In this document: positions 1 through 7,464 of the stretch, in pieces
How positions within the stretch are numbered: position 1 is the stretch's first letter
How the letters are laid out: every line of letters starts with the position of its first letter
DNA from: an uncultured Clostridia bacterium
Lineage (GTDB): Bacteria; Bacillota; Clostridia; UBA1381
NCBI GenBank assembly: GCA_934486495.1
Contig: CAKSPW010000021.1
Span: 1 to 32,202 of the forward strand
DNA length: 32,202 bases
Reading direction: 5' to 3'
Notes under the pieces: generated by a model
Databases searched by the model: none
Told to the model about the DNA's origin: nothing
The model's input: only the letters and a program-made list of their open reading frames with translations
Program-made: the position numbers and the translations under genes

Positions 1-2
1 AA

Positions 3-43
3 AGCTTGGTTTTGATAGAAAATATTGAAACCAAGCTATTTTT
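3..43 (+). terminator. Intrinsic terminator of an upstream gene outside the window
   Basis: A perfect 10-bp stem AGCTTGGTTT (3-12) / AAACCAAGCT (28-37) is followed by ATTTTTAT. It has the shape of a rho-independent terminator and would end a transcript entering from the left. No coding sequence is visible before it. Confidence 0.75.
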
Positions 44-71
44 ATAGCCTTTGTAACACATCTATTGTAAT

Positions 72-88
72 TCTACACAATTTCTACA
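72..88 (-). promoter_or_regulatory. Degenerate WalR-like direct repeat
   Basis: On the minus strand the sequence reads TGTAGA-N5-TGTAGA. Each half differs by one base from the WalR/YycF half-site TGTWAH. It ends 18 bp before the -35 box, the same distance and orientation as the better box before the NlpC/P60 gene (26679-26695). TGTAAC (52-57) and TGTAAT (66-71) lie on the other strand just upstream but are 8 bp apart. A role in regulation is inference. Confidence 0.3.
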
Positions 89-106
89 TAAATTTTAAAA
101 AAACCC

Positions 107-135
107 TTGCATATTACATCAATATGGTATATAAT
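107..135 (+). promoter_or_regulatory. Sigma-A-type promoter of the secreted SH3/stalk protein
   Basis: TTGCAT (107-112) and TATAAT (130-135) are separated by exactly 17 bp. The -10 is perfect and the -35 matches 4 of 6 consensus bases. Transcription would start near 142, giving a leader of about 50 nt before the GTG start. Confidence 0.7.
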
Positions 136-189
136 TATTACAGTATGCAAATTCAATAAATCAGCATGAAATTAAAAGGAGGAATTATT

Positions 190-2382
190 GTGTTGAAGAA
201 AATCTTAACTGCAGTGCTTTGCACGTTTATGATGCTTTGTACTGTTGTGTTTGCTGCCGAATTAAAGGCAGGAGATACCGCCTATGTTGTATATGGCGGC
301 ACAGTAAACGTTACAAAAAAACCTACTTATTCGGGAGCTATAAGTGTGGTCAGCAAGGGAGCCAAGGTTACGGTTTTAGAACCATATGTAGTTGGAGAGG
401 ATGACAGAAAATTTCATAAAATTCAGCTTTCTGACGGTTCGGTAGGATATATCCTTGCTTATACATCAGCTCGGGAAACAACACCGATACTTGAAGCCGG
501 TGAAACTGCCGTAAAGGAGTTAAACAAACAATGGGCGGCTTCCGATACGGACAAATATCAGCACGCTATTGAGATGACATTTCTTTCCGATTACATCTAC
601 GGCGGAAGCAAAACAACCGAGGGCACCGAAAGAAATTTCTATGCTAAGGTACCGACGGAATGGGTAAGACACGATCGCCCGGCTTCATTGCCGCTTGTGG
701 GAATGGCTATTGTACATATAGGAGATGCGGGGAAAATCGGCTCGGTAAAAGCTTCGTTCTATCCCGGCAATCCGCCGATTAACTATCATGCCAGAAGACT
801 TGATGAACTTAAGGAAATAGGATATGATCCGCCGTTTGCTGAACGTACCAAAACAGAAGCAAACGCAAATACAGCGTTTTATGCTACAACAACGAATGAG
901 TTTGAAGTTGTTGCTTATAACGAGGATTGGGTTGCAATATGGAGTGAGGGCGGTGTTGACGAATCGCGCGGTACAATCAGACAGTGCGGCGAGAAGGACG
1001 GTACTGCTTTCACAAGCTGGAAGCCGGCTGTATATTTCCTGCCGAGAAAAAATTGTTACATTTTAGATATTAACAATCAGGTTGCAACTGCTCCGAAAAT
1101 CGAGGCAATAGGCAAAGCAACGGGTCTTTTGATGGTTAAGACAACTCCCGACGATAAAGATTATGTAAAATCGGGTATTTGTAAAATCAATCAGTCGGTT
1201 CAGATTGTAGATGCTACTCCGCAGAACGGTCATTATAAGATTTATTACAAAAAAGGTCTTTATTATGTTAATACAAAATATGTGAATATGCAGCTTGCAA
1301 ACACCGAAAAACCGACAACGCAGTACAAAGCGTTAGCTGCCGTTGATTGTGATATTTCTGACGGTTCTTCGGTTGTCGGTTCGGTTAAAAAAGGTGCGGC
1401 AATTGATGTTATTGAAAAAGACTATGACGGTACAAATTCAAAAATCTGGTTCAACTCAAAGGAATGTTACATTCCGACAAGCAAGCTTGAGAATTTGACC
1501 AAAACCCAGTCCGCAGCGGAGACGGCAGCGCTTGGTAAACCTATCGGCGTTTTGTCCGTAGATACACCATGGGGCGAATGGGGTGCACTGACATATTCAT
1601 CCGAAGGACTTGCAAAACTGAAAAAGTACCGTTTCGGATATATCAACGTCGATATGGATATGAGCTTGGAATATGCTGAATGGATTCGTTCAAATAACGG
1701 TGATATCAATAAAATACATGACAGAGAATGGGTAAATGTATATGGCATTGAAGAATATTCATTTGACCGTGACGAAGATATGAGGAGTCTGCCCGATGTA
1801 GATCCGGACGATATAGAGCCTTGGATTATAACAGGAAAAATCTACACCATTTTCTATAACGGAGAGATTCGCTATCTTGTTCACGAAGATGATATGCAGG
1901 ATACATTTACATATTATCCCGGTAACGGATTCAACAAAAACTCCGTTGCAAAAACACAGACTGTTTGCCTGGACAGCCGCAAGTATAACACCGTTGCATA
2001 TAACATTGATGATAACAACTACTTTAAGCTCAGAGATATTGCAAAAATTCTTGACGGAACTATTAAAACCTTTGACATCAAGTATGACGGCGCAACAAAT
2101 TCTATAGATATGCTGAGCTTTTATGATTATACATCGGTCGGCGGTGAATTGACACCGGGTGACGGCGTTGAAAGAACAGCTTTTTCATCATCGGCATTTT
2201 TAACGCTTGACGGCGTGCCGATTAAGGCAACCTGCTATAATATTAATGACAACAATTATTTTAAGCTTCGCGATATAACAGACGCACTTGATTGCCGTGT
2301 TGAGTGGGATGAAAAAAATCAGATGATTTGGGTTATTCCTGCCAGAACAGCCTATGACGATCCTGATGAAATAGTGGGTTGA
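190..2382 (+). CDS. Secreted multi-SH3b protein with two C-terminal stalk-type repeats
   Basis: A 730-residue exported protein of unknown function, probably acting in or on the cell wall. The start is taken as GTG 190 (or TTG 193), because AAAGGAGG (175-182) is well placed for it and would lie inside the gene if ATG 166 were used. Residues 1-23 form a signal peptide (KK, then a hydrophobic stretch ending VFAAE). An SH3b-like segment follows at about 25-85, and weaker ones at about 305-365 and 375-435. The C-terminus has two copies of a stalk motif, YNIDDNNYFKLRDI and YNINDNNYFKLRDI, the pattern found in so-called copper amine oxidase N-terminal or stalk domains of clostridial surface proteins. 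No catalytic domain was recognised in the middle (about 100-300 and 440-590). The gene stands alone between its own promoter and a strong terminator. Confidence 0.8.
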   Translation: MLKKILTAVLCTFMMLCTVVFAAELKAGDTAYVVYGGTVNVTKKPTYSGAISVVSKGAKVTVLEPYVVGEDDRKFHKIQLSDGSVGYILAYTSARETTPILEAGETAVKELNKQWAASDTDKYQHAIEMTFLSDYIYGGSKTTEGTERNFYAKVPTEWVRHDRPASLPLVGMAIVHIGDAGKIGSVKASFYPGNPPINYHARRLDELKEIGYDPPFAERTKTEANANTAFYATTTNEFEVVAYNEDWVAIWSEGGVDESRGTIRQCGEKDGTAFTSWKPAVYFLPRKNCYILDINNQVATAPKIEAIGKATGLLMVKTTPDDKDYVKSGICKINQSVQIVDATPQNGHYKIYYKKGLYYVNTKYVNMQLANTEKPTTQYKALAAVDCDISDGSSVVGSVKKGAAIDVIEKDYDGTNSKIWFNSKECYIPTSKLENLTKTQSAAETAALGKPIGVLSVDTPWGEWGALTYSSEGLAKLKKYRFGYINVDMDMSLEYAEWIRSNNGDINKIHDREWVNVYGIEEYSFDRDEDMRSLPDVDPDDIEPWIITGKIYTIFYNGEIRYLVHEDDMQDTFTYYPGNGFNKNSVAKTQTVCLDSRKYNTVAYNIDDNNYFKLRDIAKILDGTIKTFDIKYDGATNSIDMLSFYDYTSVGGELTPGDGVERTAFSSSAFLTLDGVPIKATCYNINDNNYFKLRDITDALDCRVEWDEKNQMIWVIPARTAYDDPDEIVG

Positions 2383-2422
2383 TTTTAGAATGTATTAAAG
2401 GAAGCAAATTAAAACAAATGTT

Positions 2423-2470
2423 AGCCGATATGAGGTTTGAAAATTTCTCAAACTTCATATCGGCTTTTTT
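2423..2470 (+). terminator. Intrinsic terminator after the SH3/stalk gene
   Basis: An 18-bp near-perfect stem, AGCCGATATGAGGTTTGA (2423-2440) with TCAAACTTCATATCGGCT (2448-2465), is followed by a run of T. One pair is a mismatch or wobble. A second, weaker stem-loop GCTTGAC (2475-2481) / GTCAGGC (2491-2497) with TTTTT follows directly and may act as back-up. Confidence 0.92.
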
Positions 2471-2502
2471 GAAAGCTTGACTCAATATGTGTCAGGCTTT
2501 TT

Positions 2503-2819
2503 GTATATGTTTAACGAGGCAATCCCTCATTTTGGGATCAAATTTGATGTTTACACAAAATGTGGGATCGCTCCCATGAAAAATCAAGTTTTTTGATTTT
2601 TTCGCATAATCTAAACCGAACTACAGCAATTTGTGTAATACTTGCGATATGTGTTTTTTGTTTCTTTTCTTGCGTTCCGGAGTTTTTTGAAAAACTGCAT
2701 TTTTGTTTTGCGATGGGGCAAGCGTCGGCATCCATCCCTTTTTTGAGATTTTAGGCATCCTATGATTTAATCGTGTTTTTTGCTGAATTACATATAATAT
2801 TTCTTTATATCTAAAAGTC
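2503..2819. other. Intergenic stretch with several small hairpins, no gene recognised
   Basis: About 317 bases hold no convincing gene. Short overlapping reading frames exist on both strands but have no matching ribosome site and are of odd composition. Inverted repeats are frequent: ATCCC/GGGAT (2522-2526/2534-2538), TGGGA/TCCCA (2563-2567/2572-2576) and AAATCAA/TTGATTT (2581-2587/2593-2599). It could be a remnant, a small RNA or a dispersed intergenic repeat. None of these can be decided from one copy. Confidence 0.4.
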
Positions 2820-2909
2820 ATGTATTATTTACATTTCCATATATGGTATAAACATTACAGCAGGTATCATATATATAAGTATATAATTTTGATTTGGGGG
2901 AGGATGTTT

Positions 2910-3659
2910 GTGAAAATATTTTCTGTAAAGCTTGGTTACATAATTATTTTCTTGGTTCTCGGATTAGCTGTTATATACATTTTATTCGGAAAAGGTACGA
3001 TTGAAGCGTTCAGATGCGGAAACAGAAATTTGCCGATATATTCGGTTGAAAGAAATGACACCTGTCTTGCGCTGACGTTTAACTGTGCGTGGAATGACGA
3101 TGATATGGAAGAAATTCTTAAGCTGCTTGACAAGTATAATGCCAAATGCACTTTTTTTGTTGTTGGCGAGTGGGCTGAAAAATATCCCGAATCGCTGAAG
3201 AAAATAGCAAATGCAGGTCATGAAATAGGAAGTCATTCATATTCTCATTCCGACTACACAACGCTGACAAACGAACAGATAGCGGAGGATATTAAAAAAA
3301 CGTCGTCAGTGATATATAAAGCTGTGTCAGTGTTCCCGTCCCTTGTGAGAGTTCCGTCGGGAGCATATAACAGCCGTGCCGTCACCGCAATAGAGGATTG
3401 CGGCTGTATACCGGTTCAATGGTCGGTAGATTCTATCGATTATGCGGCGCAAAGCTGTGAGGAAATTTTTACCCGAGCGTCACGTGCCGTACCGGGTGAT
3501 ATAATTCTTATGCATAACGGGACTCGTTTTACAGCTTCCGCACTTGCGCGTTTGCTTGACAGTTTATCGTCAAAATATAAGCTTGTGACCGTTTCGGAGC
3601 TTTTATATAACGATAATTTTTATGTTGACCCGAGCGGAAAAATGAAAATGAAACAATGA
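2910..3659 (+). CDS. Sporulation-type polysaccharide deacetylase (PdaB/YlxY-like)
   Basis: A 249-residue NodB-fold protein of carbohydrate esterase family 4, anchored by one N-terminal membrane helix (about residues 9-27), with the domain outside. GTG 2910 is preferred over ATG 2904 because GGGGGAGG (2896-2903) needs the 6-base gap. NodB motifs are visible: TFNCAW (56-61), the metal site HSYSH (109-113), RVPSGAYN, WSVDSIDY and ILMHNG near the end. The usual TFDD catalytic motif is replaced by TFNCAWNDDD, as is typical of the PdaB/YlxY sporulation branch, where classical deacetylase activity is not assured. The C-terminal ending (SELLYNDNFYVDPSG) also fits that branch. It stands alone, so assignment to spore cortex or coat work rests on family likeness and on the sporulation genes nearby. 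Confidence 0.82.
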   Translation: MKIFSVKLGYIIIFLVLGLAVIYILFGKGTIEAFRCGNRNLPIYSVERNDTCLALTFNCAWNDDDMEEILKLLDKYNAKCTFFVVGEWAEKYPESLKKIANAGHEIGSHSYSHSDYTTLTNEQIAEDIKKTSSVIYKAVSVFPSLVRVPSGAYNSRAVTAIEDCGCIPVQWSVDSIDYAAQSCEEIFTRASRAVPGDIILMHNGTRFTASALARLLDSLSSKYKLVTVSELLYNDNFYVDPSGKMKMKQ

Positions 3660-3817
3660 TTTTTCACAATATATTAAAGATAAATTACAAAGATATTATG
3701 CACTTTTTACAAAAGTGTTATAATGCAGTTCATAATTTTCTGTTTTACTGAATATAGTAATTATAAATCGCAATACCACAAGATATAGTGGGTTGATAAT
3801 ACATTTTATTCCATATG

Positions 3818-3868
3818 TGTTACAAATAAGGCACATTTTCGCAATAAATGTGTAATTTGTTTGTAACA
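3818..3868. promoter_or_regulatory. Nested dyad upstream of the 3D-domain gene promoter
   Basis: An outer 9-bp inverted repeat TGTTACAAA (3818-3826) / TTTGTAACA (3860-3868) encloses an inner 7-bp one, CACATTT (3832-3838) / AAATGTG (3846-3852). It ends 6 bp before the -35 box. As DNA it could be an operator. As RNA it lies upstream of the predicted start site, so it would matter only for read-through transcripts. The first 13 bases (TGTTACAAATAAG) recur exactly at 26658-26670 before another cell-wall gene. Confidence 0.5.
3851..3867 (+). promoter_or_regulatory. Predicted WalR/YycF box
   Basis: TGTAAT-N5-TGTAAC matches the published WalR consensus TGTWAH-N5-TGTWAH in both halves. It lies 7 bp upstream of TTGACA (3875), a usual place for activation. 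Known WalR targets in Bacillus include yocH, another 3D-domain protein. No WalR gene lies in the window, so the regulator itself is inferred. Confidence 0.55.
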
Positions 3869-3874
3869 AAAGTA

Positions 3875-3903
3875 TTGACATTGCGATTTTTATAATGTAT
3901 AAT
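3875..3903 (+). promoter_or_regulatory. Consensus sigma-A promoter of the 3D-domain gene
   Basis: TTGACA (3875-3880) and TATAAT (3898-3903) are both perfect and separated by 17 bp. The predicted start is near 3910. The leader has a 7-bp hairpin TTGACAG (3919-3925) / CTGTCAA (3938-3944) before the ribosome site. Confidence 0.9.
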
Positions 3904-3969
3904 ATTACGTGTTACAGCTTGACAGTTACTTGGTTATCTGTCAAAATCCAATACGGAAAGGATTTCGGT

Positions 3970-5058
3970 ATGCAGAAGAATAAGAATAAAATCGTCAGTA
4001 TTGCAGCGGCCGTGTGTGCGCTTTCAATTATATGCGCCGTTTGTATGGGTGCCGTTTATGATGCTGCCGGTATAAATGTTTCGATAAATGAAATAAATGA
4101 ATTTGAAAATATTGACAAAACGGTTGATATACGTACAAGAAGCACATCAGTTGACGAGGTGTTCGGTGAAAATAATTTCGAGGTCGGAATTTTCGATAAT
4201 ATCAGTGCCGGCGGAGATGTGGAAAATAACTCTGTTGTAACAATTCGCCGCGGAGTGGGAATTACGATAGAATGCGACGGTGTTGTTACGGCAACGTCGA
4301 CCACACACAAAAATGTTTCACAGGCTCTTGCCGAAAACGGATATTTTATAGGCGAGTCCGACTATACGGTACCGTCGGCTGACGAGTGTATTTCCGACGG
4401 CGGAAAAATAACCGTTATCAGAGTATCGTCGAGTGAGCAGGTAAGAGATGAAGTAATTCCGTATGAAACAATTTATAAAGACGATTCGTCCGTTTATGAG
4501 GGTGAGAAGAAAACGGCTCAAAAGGGCGTAAACGGCATAATCAGAATTACCGAATCGGTTGTTTCGGAAAACGGCGCCGAGGTTTCAAGAAGTGAAACGT
4601 CAAGGGTGACGGTAAGCGAAAAGCTCGACGAAATAATCCTATGCGGAACAAAGAAAAAGGAGATTAAAAAACCGGAGACTAAAAAAACCGAAACAAAGAA
4701 GTCGGCTGCGAAAAAAACAACCGAAAAGAAGCAGGAAAAATCATCTGCTTCGTCAAGAGAAGATGTTTCGTACAAAAAGGTAATGTCCATGACAGCTACT
4801 GCGTATTCGGCGTTTAAAAAAGGCGGCGGATACGGAAAAACCGCATCGGGAAGAACGGCAGGTCACGGAATAGTTGCGGTAGACCCGAGAGTTATTCCGC
4901 TCGGCACAAAAGTTTATGTCGAGGGCTACGGATATGCTGTCGCTGCGGATACGGGCGGTGCTATAAAGGGAAATAAAATCGACCTTTGTTTTGAAAAGTC
5001 AAACAGCGAGCTTATGGCGTTCGGCAGAAAAAATGTAAAGGTGTATATAATAGGATAA
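3970..5058 (+). CDS. G5-domain and 3D-domain cell-wall protein (YabE/YocH-like)
   Basis: A 362-residue exported protein, probably a peptidoglycan-binding or lytic enzyme. ATG 3970 follows GGAAAGG (3955-3961) and leaves a basic N-terminus with one hydrophobic signal/anchor helix (about 11-31). An upstream ATG would lie inside the promoter. The order is: YabE-type (DUF348-like) segments at about 50-150, a G5-like region at about 155-225, a Lys/Glu/Thr-rich flexible linker at about 228-262, then a 3D domain from residue 274 to the end. The 3D domain shows the expected TATAYSA, VDPRVIPLGT, ADTGGAIKGNKID pattern with its three aspartates. It stands alone with a strong promoter and terminator. The WalR-like box and the YocH-like domain suggest growth-linked wall remodelling rather than a spore role, but a resuscitation or germination role as for some YabE relatives is possible. 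Confidence 0.88.
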   Translation: MQKNKNKIVSIAAAVCALSIICAVCMGAVYDAAGINVSINEINEFENIDKTVDIRTRSTSVDEVFGENNFEVGIFDNISAGGDVENNSVVTIRRGVGITIECDGVVTATSTTHKNVSQALAENGYFIGESDYTVPSADECISDGGKITVIRVSSSEQVRDEVIPYETIYKDDSSVYEGEKKTAQKGVNGIIRITESVVSENGAEVSRSETSRVTVSEKLDEIILCGTKKKEIKKPETKKTETKKSAAKKTTEKKQEKSSASSREDVSYKKVMSMTATAYSAFKKGGGYGKTASGRTAGHGIVAVDPRVIPLGTKVYVEGYGYAVAADTGGAIKGNKIDLCFEKSNSELMAFGRKNVKVYIIG

Positions 5059-5064
5059 TTAAGA

Positions 5065-5110
5065 GGCTGTCGGTCCGTTTTGAAAAACAACGGGTGCCGA
5101 CAGTCTTTTT
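5065..5110 (+). terminator. Intrinsic terminator after the 3D-domain gene
   Basis: GGCTGTCGG (5065-5073) pairs with CCGACAGTC (5097-5105), with an inner CGTT/AACG pairing, then TTTTTAT. Confidence 0.88.
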
Positions 5111-5205
5111 ATATTTTAAAATTCGTTATAAATTTCGGATTATTGCATAAAATATATATGCGCCGATATTTTTGTGCCGCTTGCAGATGCCGGCGGAGAA
5201 AGGCT

Positions 5206-5679
5206 GTGAAGAAAATGATTAAAATAAAACCTTTTGCAATTAGTCTTGCAATACCGCTGGCGGTAGGTATGCTGTCAGCTTTCGTAACATCGGGAAGTAT
5301 GCAACAAAGGTATGCCGAAATGACGAAGCCTCCGTTTGCGCCGCCGTCGTGGTTGTTTCCGGTGGTGTGGACAATTCTTTTTATTCTTATGGGTGCAGCG
5401 TCATACCTTGTTTATATATCGGAGAATGCGGATAAAAAGCCGGCTCTTTTACTTTACGGTGTGCAGCTTGGGCTGAATTTTATATGGCCGATTATATTTT
5501 TTGTGTTCGGTAAATATCTTTTTGCATTTGCGTGGCTTATGCTTTTGTGGTTTGCGGTAATTGCGATGAACGTGAAATTTTTTCGCATAAATCGCTTGTC
5601 GGGATATATGATTGTGCCTTATGTGATATGGCTTGCGTTTGCCGCTTATCTTAATTCGTTTGCATACATTTTAAATTAG
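5206..5679 (+). CDS. tspO: TspO/MBR family membrane protein
   Basis: A 157-residue, five-helix membrane protein of the TspO (tryptophan-rich sensory protein) family, which binds porphyrins and related ligands. Helices lie at about 9-28, 48-71, 80-100, 104-125 and 133-155. The signature KPPFAPPSWLFPVVWTILF with its aromatic and proline residues is clear, as are LNFIWPIIFF and the Trp-rich fourth helix. The usual family length is about 155-160, which supports starting at GTG 5206 (GGAG at 5194-5197) or ATG 5215. Earlier starts would overlap the terminator at 5065-5110. The cellular role in Clostridia is not settled (porphyrin handling or stress response). No clear promoter was found. Confidence 0.9.
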   Translation: MKKMIKIKPFAISLAIPLAVGMLSAFVTSGSMQQRYAEMTKPPFAPPSWLFPVVWTILFILMGAASYLVYISENADKKPALLLYGVQLGLNFIWPIIFFVFGKYLFAFAWLMLLWFAVIAMNVKFFRINRLSGYMIVPYVIWLAFAAYLNSFAYILN

Positions 5680-5700
5680 ACGGTTTATCGATTAATTTCG

Positions 5701-5729
5701 GGATATTCTTATGTGAATATCCTTTTTTT
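5701..5729 (+). terminator. Intrinsic terminator after tspO
   Basis: A perfect 8-bp stem GGATATTC (5701-5708) / GAATATCC (5715-5722) is followed by seven T. Confidence 0.9.
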
Positions 5730-5789
5730 GTGTTGAAATAAGAAATGATTTGCGATTTCGGAGCGGATAATAAAACAAATAAGTCACGT

Positions 5790-5809
5790 TGCGACAACCG
5801 TATTTGACA
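5790..5809 (-). promoter_or_regulatory. Possible Spo0A boxes at the spoIIGA promoter
   Basis: On the minus strand TGTCGCA (5790-5796) and TGTCAAA (5803-5809) each differ by one base from the 0A box TGTCGAA. The second overlaps the -35 hexamer, as Spo0A sites do at spoIIG in Bacillus subtilis. Their spacing (13 bp start to start) is not the usual 10, so the call is tentative. Confidence 0.4.
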
Positions 5810-5836
5810 GAAAAATCATGCGCCATGATGTATAAT
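5804..5836 (+). promoter_or_regulatory. spoIIG-type promoter with long spacer
   Basis: Perfect TTGACA (5804-5809) and TATAAT (5831-5836) hexamers are separated by 21 bp instead of 17. The B. subtilis spoIIG promoter is well known for consensus-like hexamers 22 bp apart that need Spo0A~P. The 0A-like sites overlap the -35 here. No other good -35 lies 16-18 bp before the -10. Confidence 0.7.
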
Positions 5837-5855
5837 TATATCGGAGATGGTTGAT

Positions 5856-6623
5856 ATGGATTTTTATGTTGACAGTGCGCTTTTGTGTATGACGGTTATG
5901 AATTATGTTACTCTTGACGTGTCACGGCGTGTTATGAAGCTTAAAAGAGGGAGAGTAATTTTATCGTCGGTTTTATTGTCGGCATCGTCGCTCGGTTTAA
6001 TATTGACGGGAGCTTGCAAAATTGCTTTCTTACCGTTTTACATAGCCGCTGTTTATTTTGCTTTCGGGAAATGCTCGTTTGCGGAGCTTGTGCGCCGATT
6101 TTTTATTGTTACAGGGTGTGCAATATTGCTCGGAGGGATATACCTTGCAATTCTTAATCCAAAAACGCTTGAGGTTGTATGTATACACGGCAGAAGCTTT
6201 TACACTGCCGAGGATTTTGTTTTTTACGGTAGTGTTGCCGCCGTTTATCTTTTGGCGAGGGTTATTTTGTTTTTTCTGTGTGAGAGAAGAAAAAGATACA
6301 GAGTAAGAATAAGCATCGGAGGGAAACAAACACGGACGTATGCGTCTTTGGACACGGGGAACGGTCTGCGTATGCCGGACGGGAAAGAGCCTGTTATACT
6401 TGCGGAACAGTCGCTTTTCGGTGATGATTTGGATTGCGGCAGAAAAATACCGTGCAGAACAGCCGCAAGCGGTATATCGGTAATTACCGTTTATCCCGTA
6501 GACGAGCTTTATTTTGAGGACAGCGGAAAGCTGTGGCAAAGCCGTGTTTTTGCCGGTAAATCAAATCGTGAATTTTCCGGCGGCTGTAAGGTTTTATTAA
6601 ACAGCTGTATGGAATTTATATAA
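5856..6623 (+). CDS. spoIIGA: Sporulation sigma-E factor processing peptidase SpoIIGA
   Basis: A 255-residue membrane aspartic protease that cleaves the pro-sequence of sigma-E in the mother cell after the SpoIIR signal arrives from the forespore. The start is ATG 5856, 9 bases after GGAG (5843-5846). Residues 1 to about 145 form several membrane helices. The C-terminal half is the cytosolic protease domain with the DTGN catalytic motif at D166, followed by the LRMPDGKEPVIL strand seen in the family. It is shorter than the roughly 300 residues of the Bacillus protein, mostly in the loops. It lies 18 bases before sigE, its substrate, and is surely co-transcribed with it. Confidence 0.93.
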   Translation: MDFYVDSALLCMTVMNYVTLDVSRRVMKLKRGRVILSSVLLSASSLGLILTGACKIAFLPFYIAAVYFAFGKCSFAELVRRFFIVTGCAILLGGIYLAILNPKTLEVVCIHGRSFYTAEDFVFYGSVAAVYLLARVILFFLCERRKRYRVRISIGGKQTRTYASLDTGNGLRMPDGKEPVILAEQSLFGDDLDCGRKIPCRTAASGISVITVYPVDELYFEDSGKLWQSRVFAGKSNREFSGGCKVLLNSCMEFI

Positions 6624-6641
6624 AAGAAAGGGAGTTTTGCA

Positions 6642-7361
6642 ATGCTTAAATTTTTGGGGAACATAAAAGAGAGGTTTTTTTATCTGTACGGGACGTTTGA
6701 AAACTTCCCCGATGATATATACTACATAGGAGGCAGCGATATTCTCCCTCCGCCGCTTGAAAAATGTGAGGAGGCAGAGGCTGTTGAAAAGCTCAGATGC
6801 GGTGATGAAAGCATAAGACAGCTTTTGATAGAGCGTAATTTGCGGCTTGTCGTATACATAGCGCGAAAATTTGAAAATACGGGGATATATGTCGAGGACC
6901 TTATTTCAATAGGAACGATAGGTCTTATAAAAGCGATTAATACGTTTGACCCGGAAAAAAATATAAAGCTTGCAACGTACGCTTCAAGATGTATTGAAAA
7001 CGAAATACTTATGTATTTAAGAAAGAATTCAAACTCCAAAACGGAGGTGTCCATAGATGAGCCGCTTAATGTCGATTGGGACGGTAACGAGCTTTTATTA
7101 TCCGATATACTCGGCACGGATGATGACAGCGTTTATCGGAATATCGAGAAGCAGGTCGAAAAAAATCTTTTGTTTTGTGCACTTGACAAGCTGCCTCCGA
7201 GAGAAAAGAAAATTATGCAGCTCAGGTTCGGACTCGGTGCGGCACGTGAGAAAACTCAAAAGGAGGTTGCCGATTCGCTCGGCATATCTCAATCGTATAT
7301 TTCAAGACTTGAGAAGAGAATAATCGGACGGCTTAAAAAAGAAATTTCAAGAATGAGCTGA
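6642..7361 (+). CDS. sigE: RNA polymerase sporulation sigma factor sigma-E (pro-form)
   Basis: A 239-residue sigma-70 family protein, the early mother-cell sigma factor. An AGAAAGGGAG ribosome site (6626-6635) precedes ATG 6642. The pro-sequence with YYIGGSDILPPP (27-38) holds the expected SpoIIGA cleavage region. Region 2 (ERNLRLVVYIARKFENTG, then DLISIGTIGLIKAINTFDP), region 3 and region 4 with the helix-turn-helix TQKEVADSLGISQSYISRLE are all intact. It directly follows spoIIGA and precedes sigG, the standard order in spore-forming Firmicutes. Confidence 0.97.
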   Translation: MLKFLGNIKERFFYLYGTFENFPDDIYYIGGSDILPPPLEKCEEAEAVEKLRCGDESIRQLLIERNLRLVVYIARKFENTGIYVEDLISIGTIGLIKAINTFDPEKNIKLATYASRCIENEILMYLRKNSNSKTEVSIDEPLNVDWDGNELLLSDILGTDDDSVYRNIEKQVEKNLLFCALDKLPPREKKIMQLRFGLGAAREKTQKEVADSLGISQSYISRLEKRIIGRLKKEISRMS

Positions 7362-7464
7362 ATAACAAACACATTTTAAGGCAACAATATTATTGGGCAG
7401 CAAAGTATTACATAGCCGATAATAACTTTTTTTCGGCAAATTTACATGGAAGGAATGCTGCACA

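Noticed and set aside
2538..2821. Overlapping 64-66 residue reading frames on both strands
   Set aside because: They have no ribosome sites, mutually overlap and share the unusual composition of non-coding DNA.
2780..2852. Promoters for the deacetylase gene (several TATAAT-like boxes)
   Set aside because: No -35 at a proper distance, and sigma-E type boxes also fit badly.
6030..6539. 169-residue minus-strand frame inside spoIIGA
   Set aside because: It is antisense to a well-supported gene and shows no family likeness.
7357..7389. Sigma-F/G promoter for sigG (GGCAACAATA as -10)
   Set aside because: The -10 fits the pattern, but the only -35 candidate (GCTGA) is poor and the spacing of 18 is too long.
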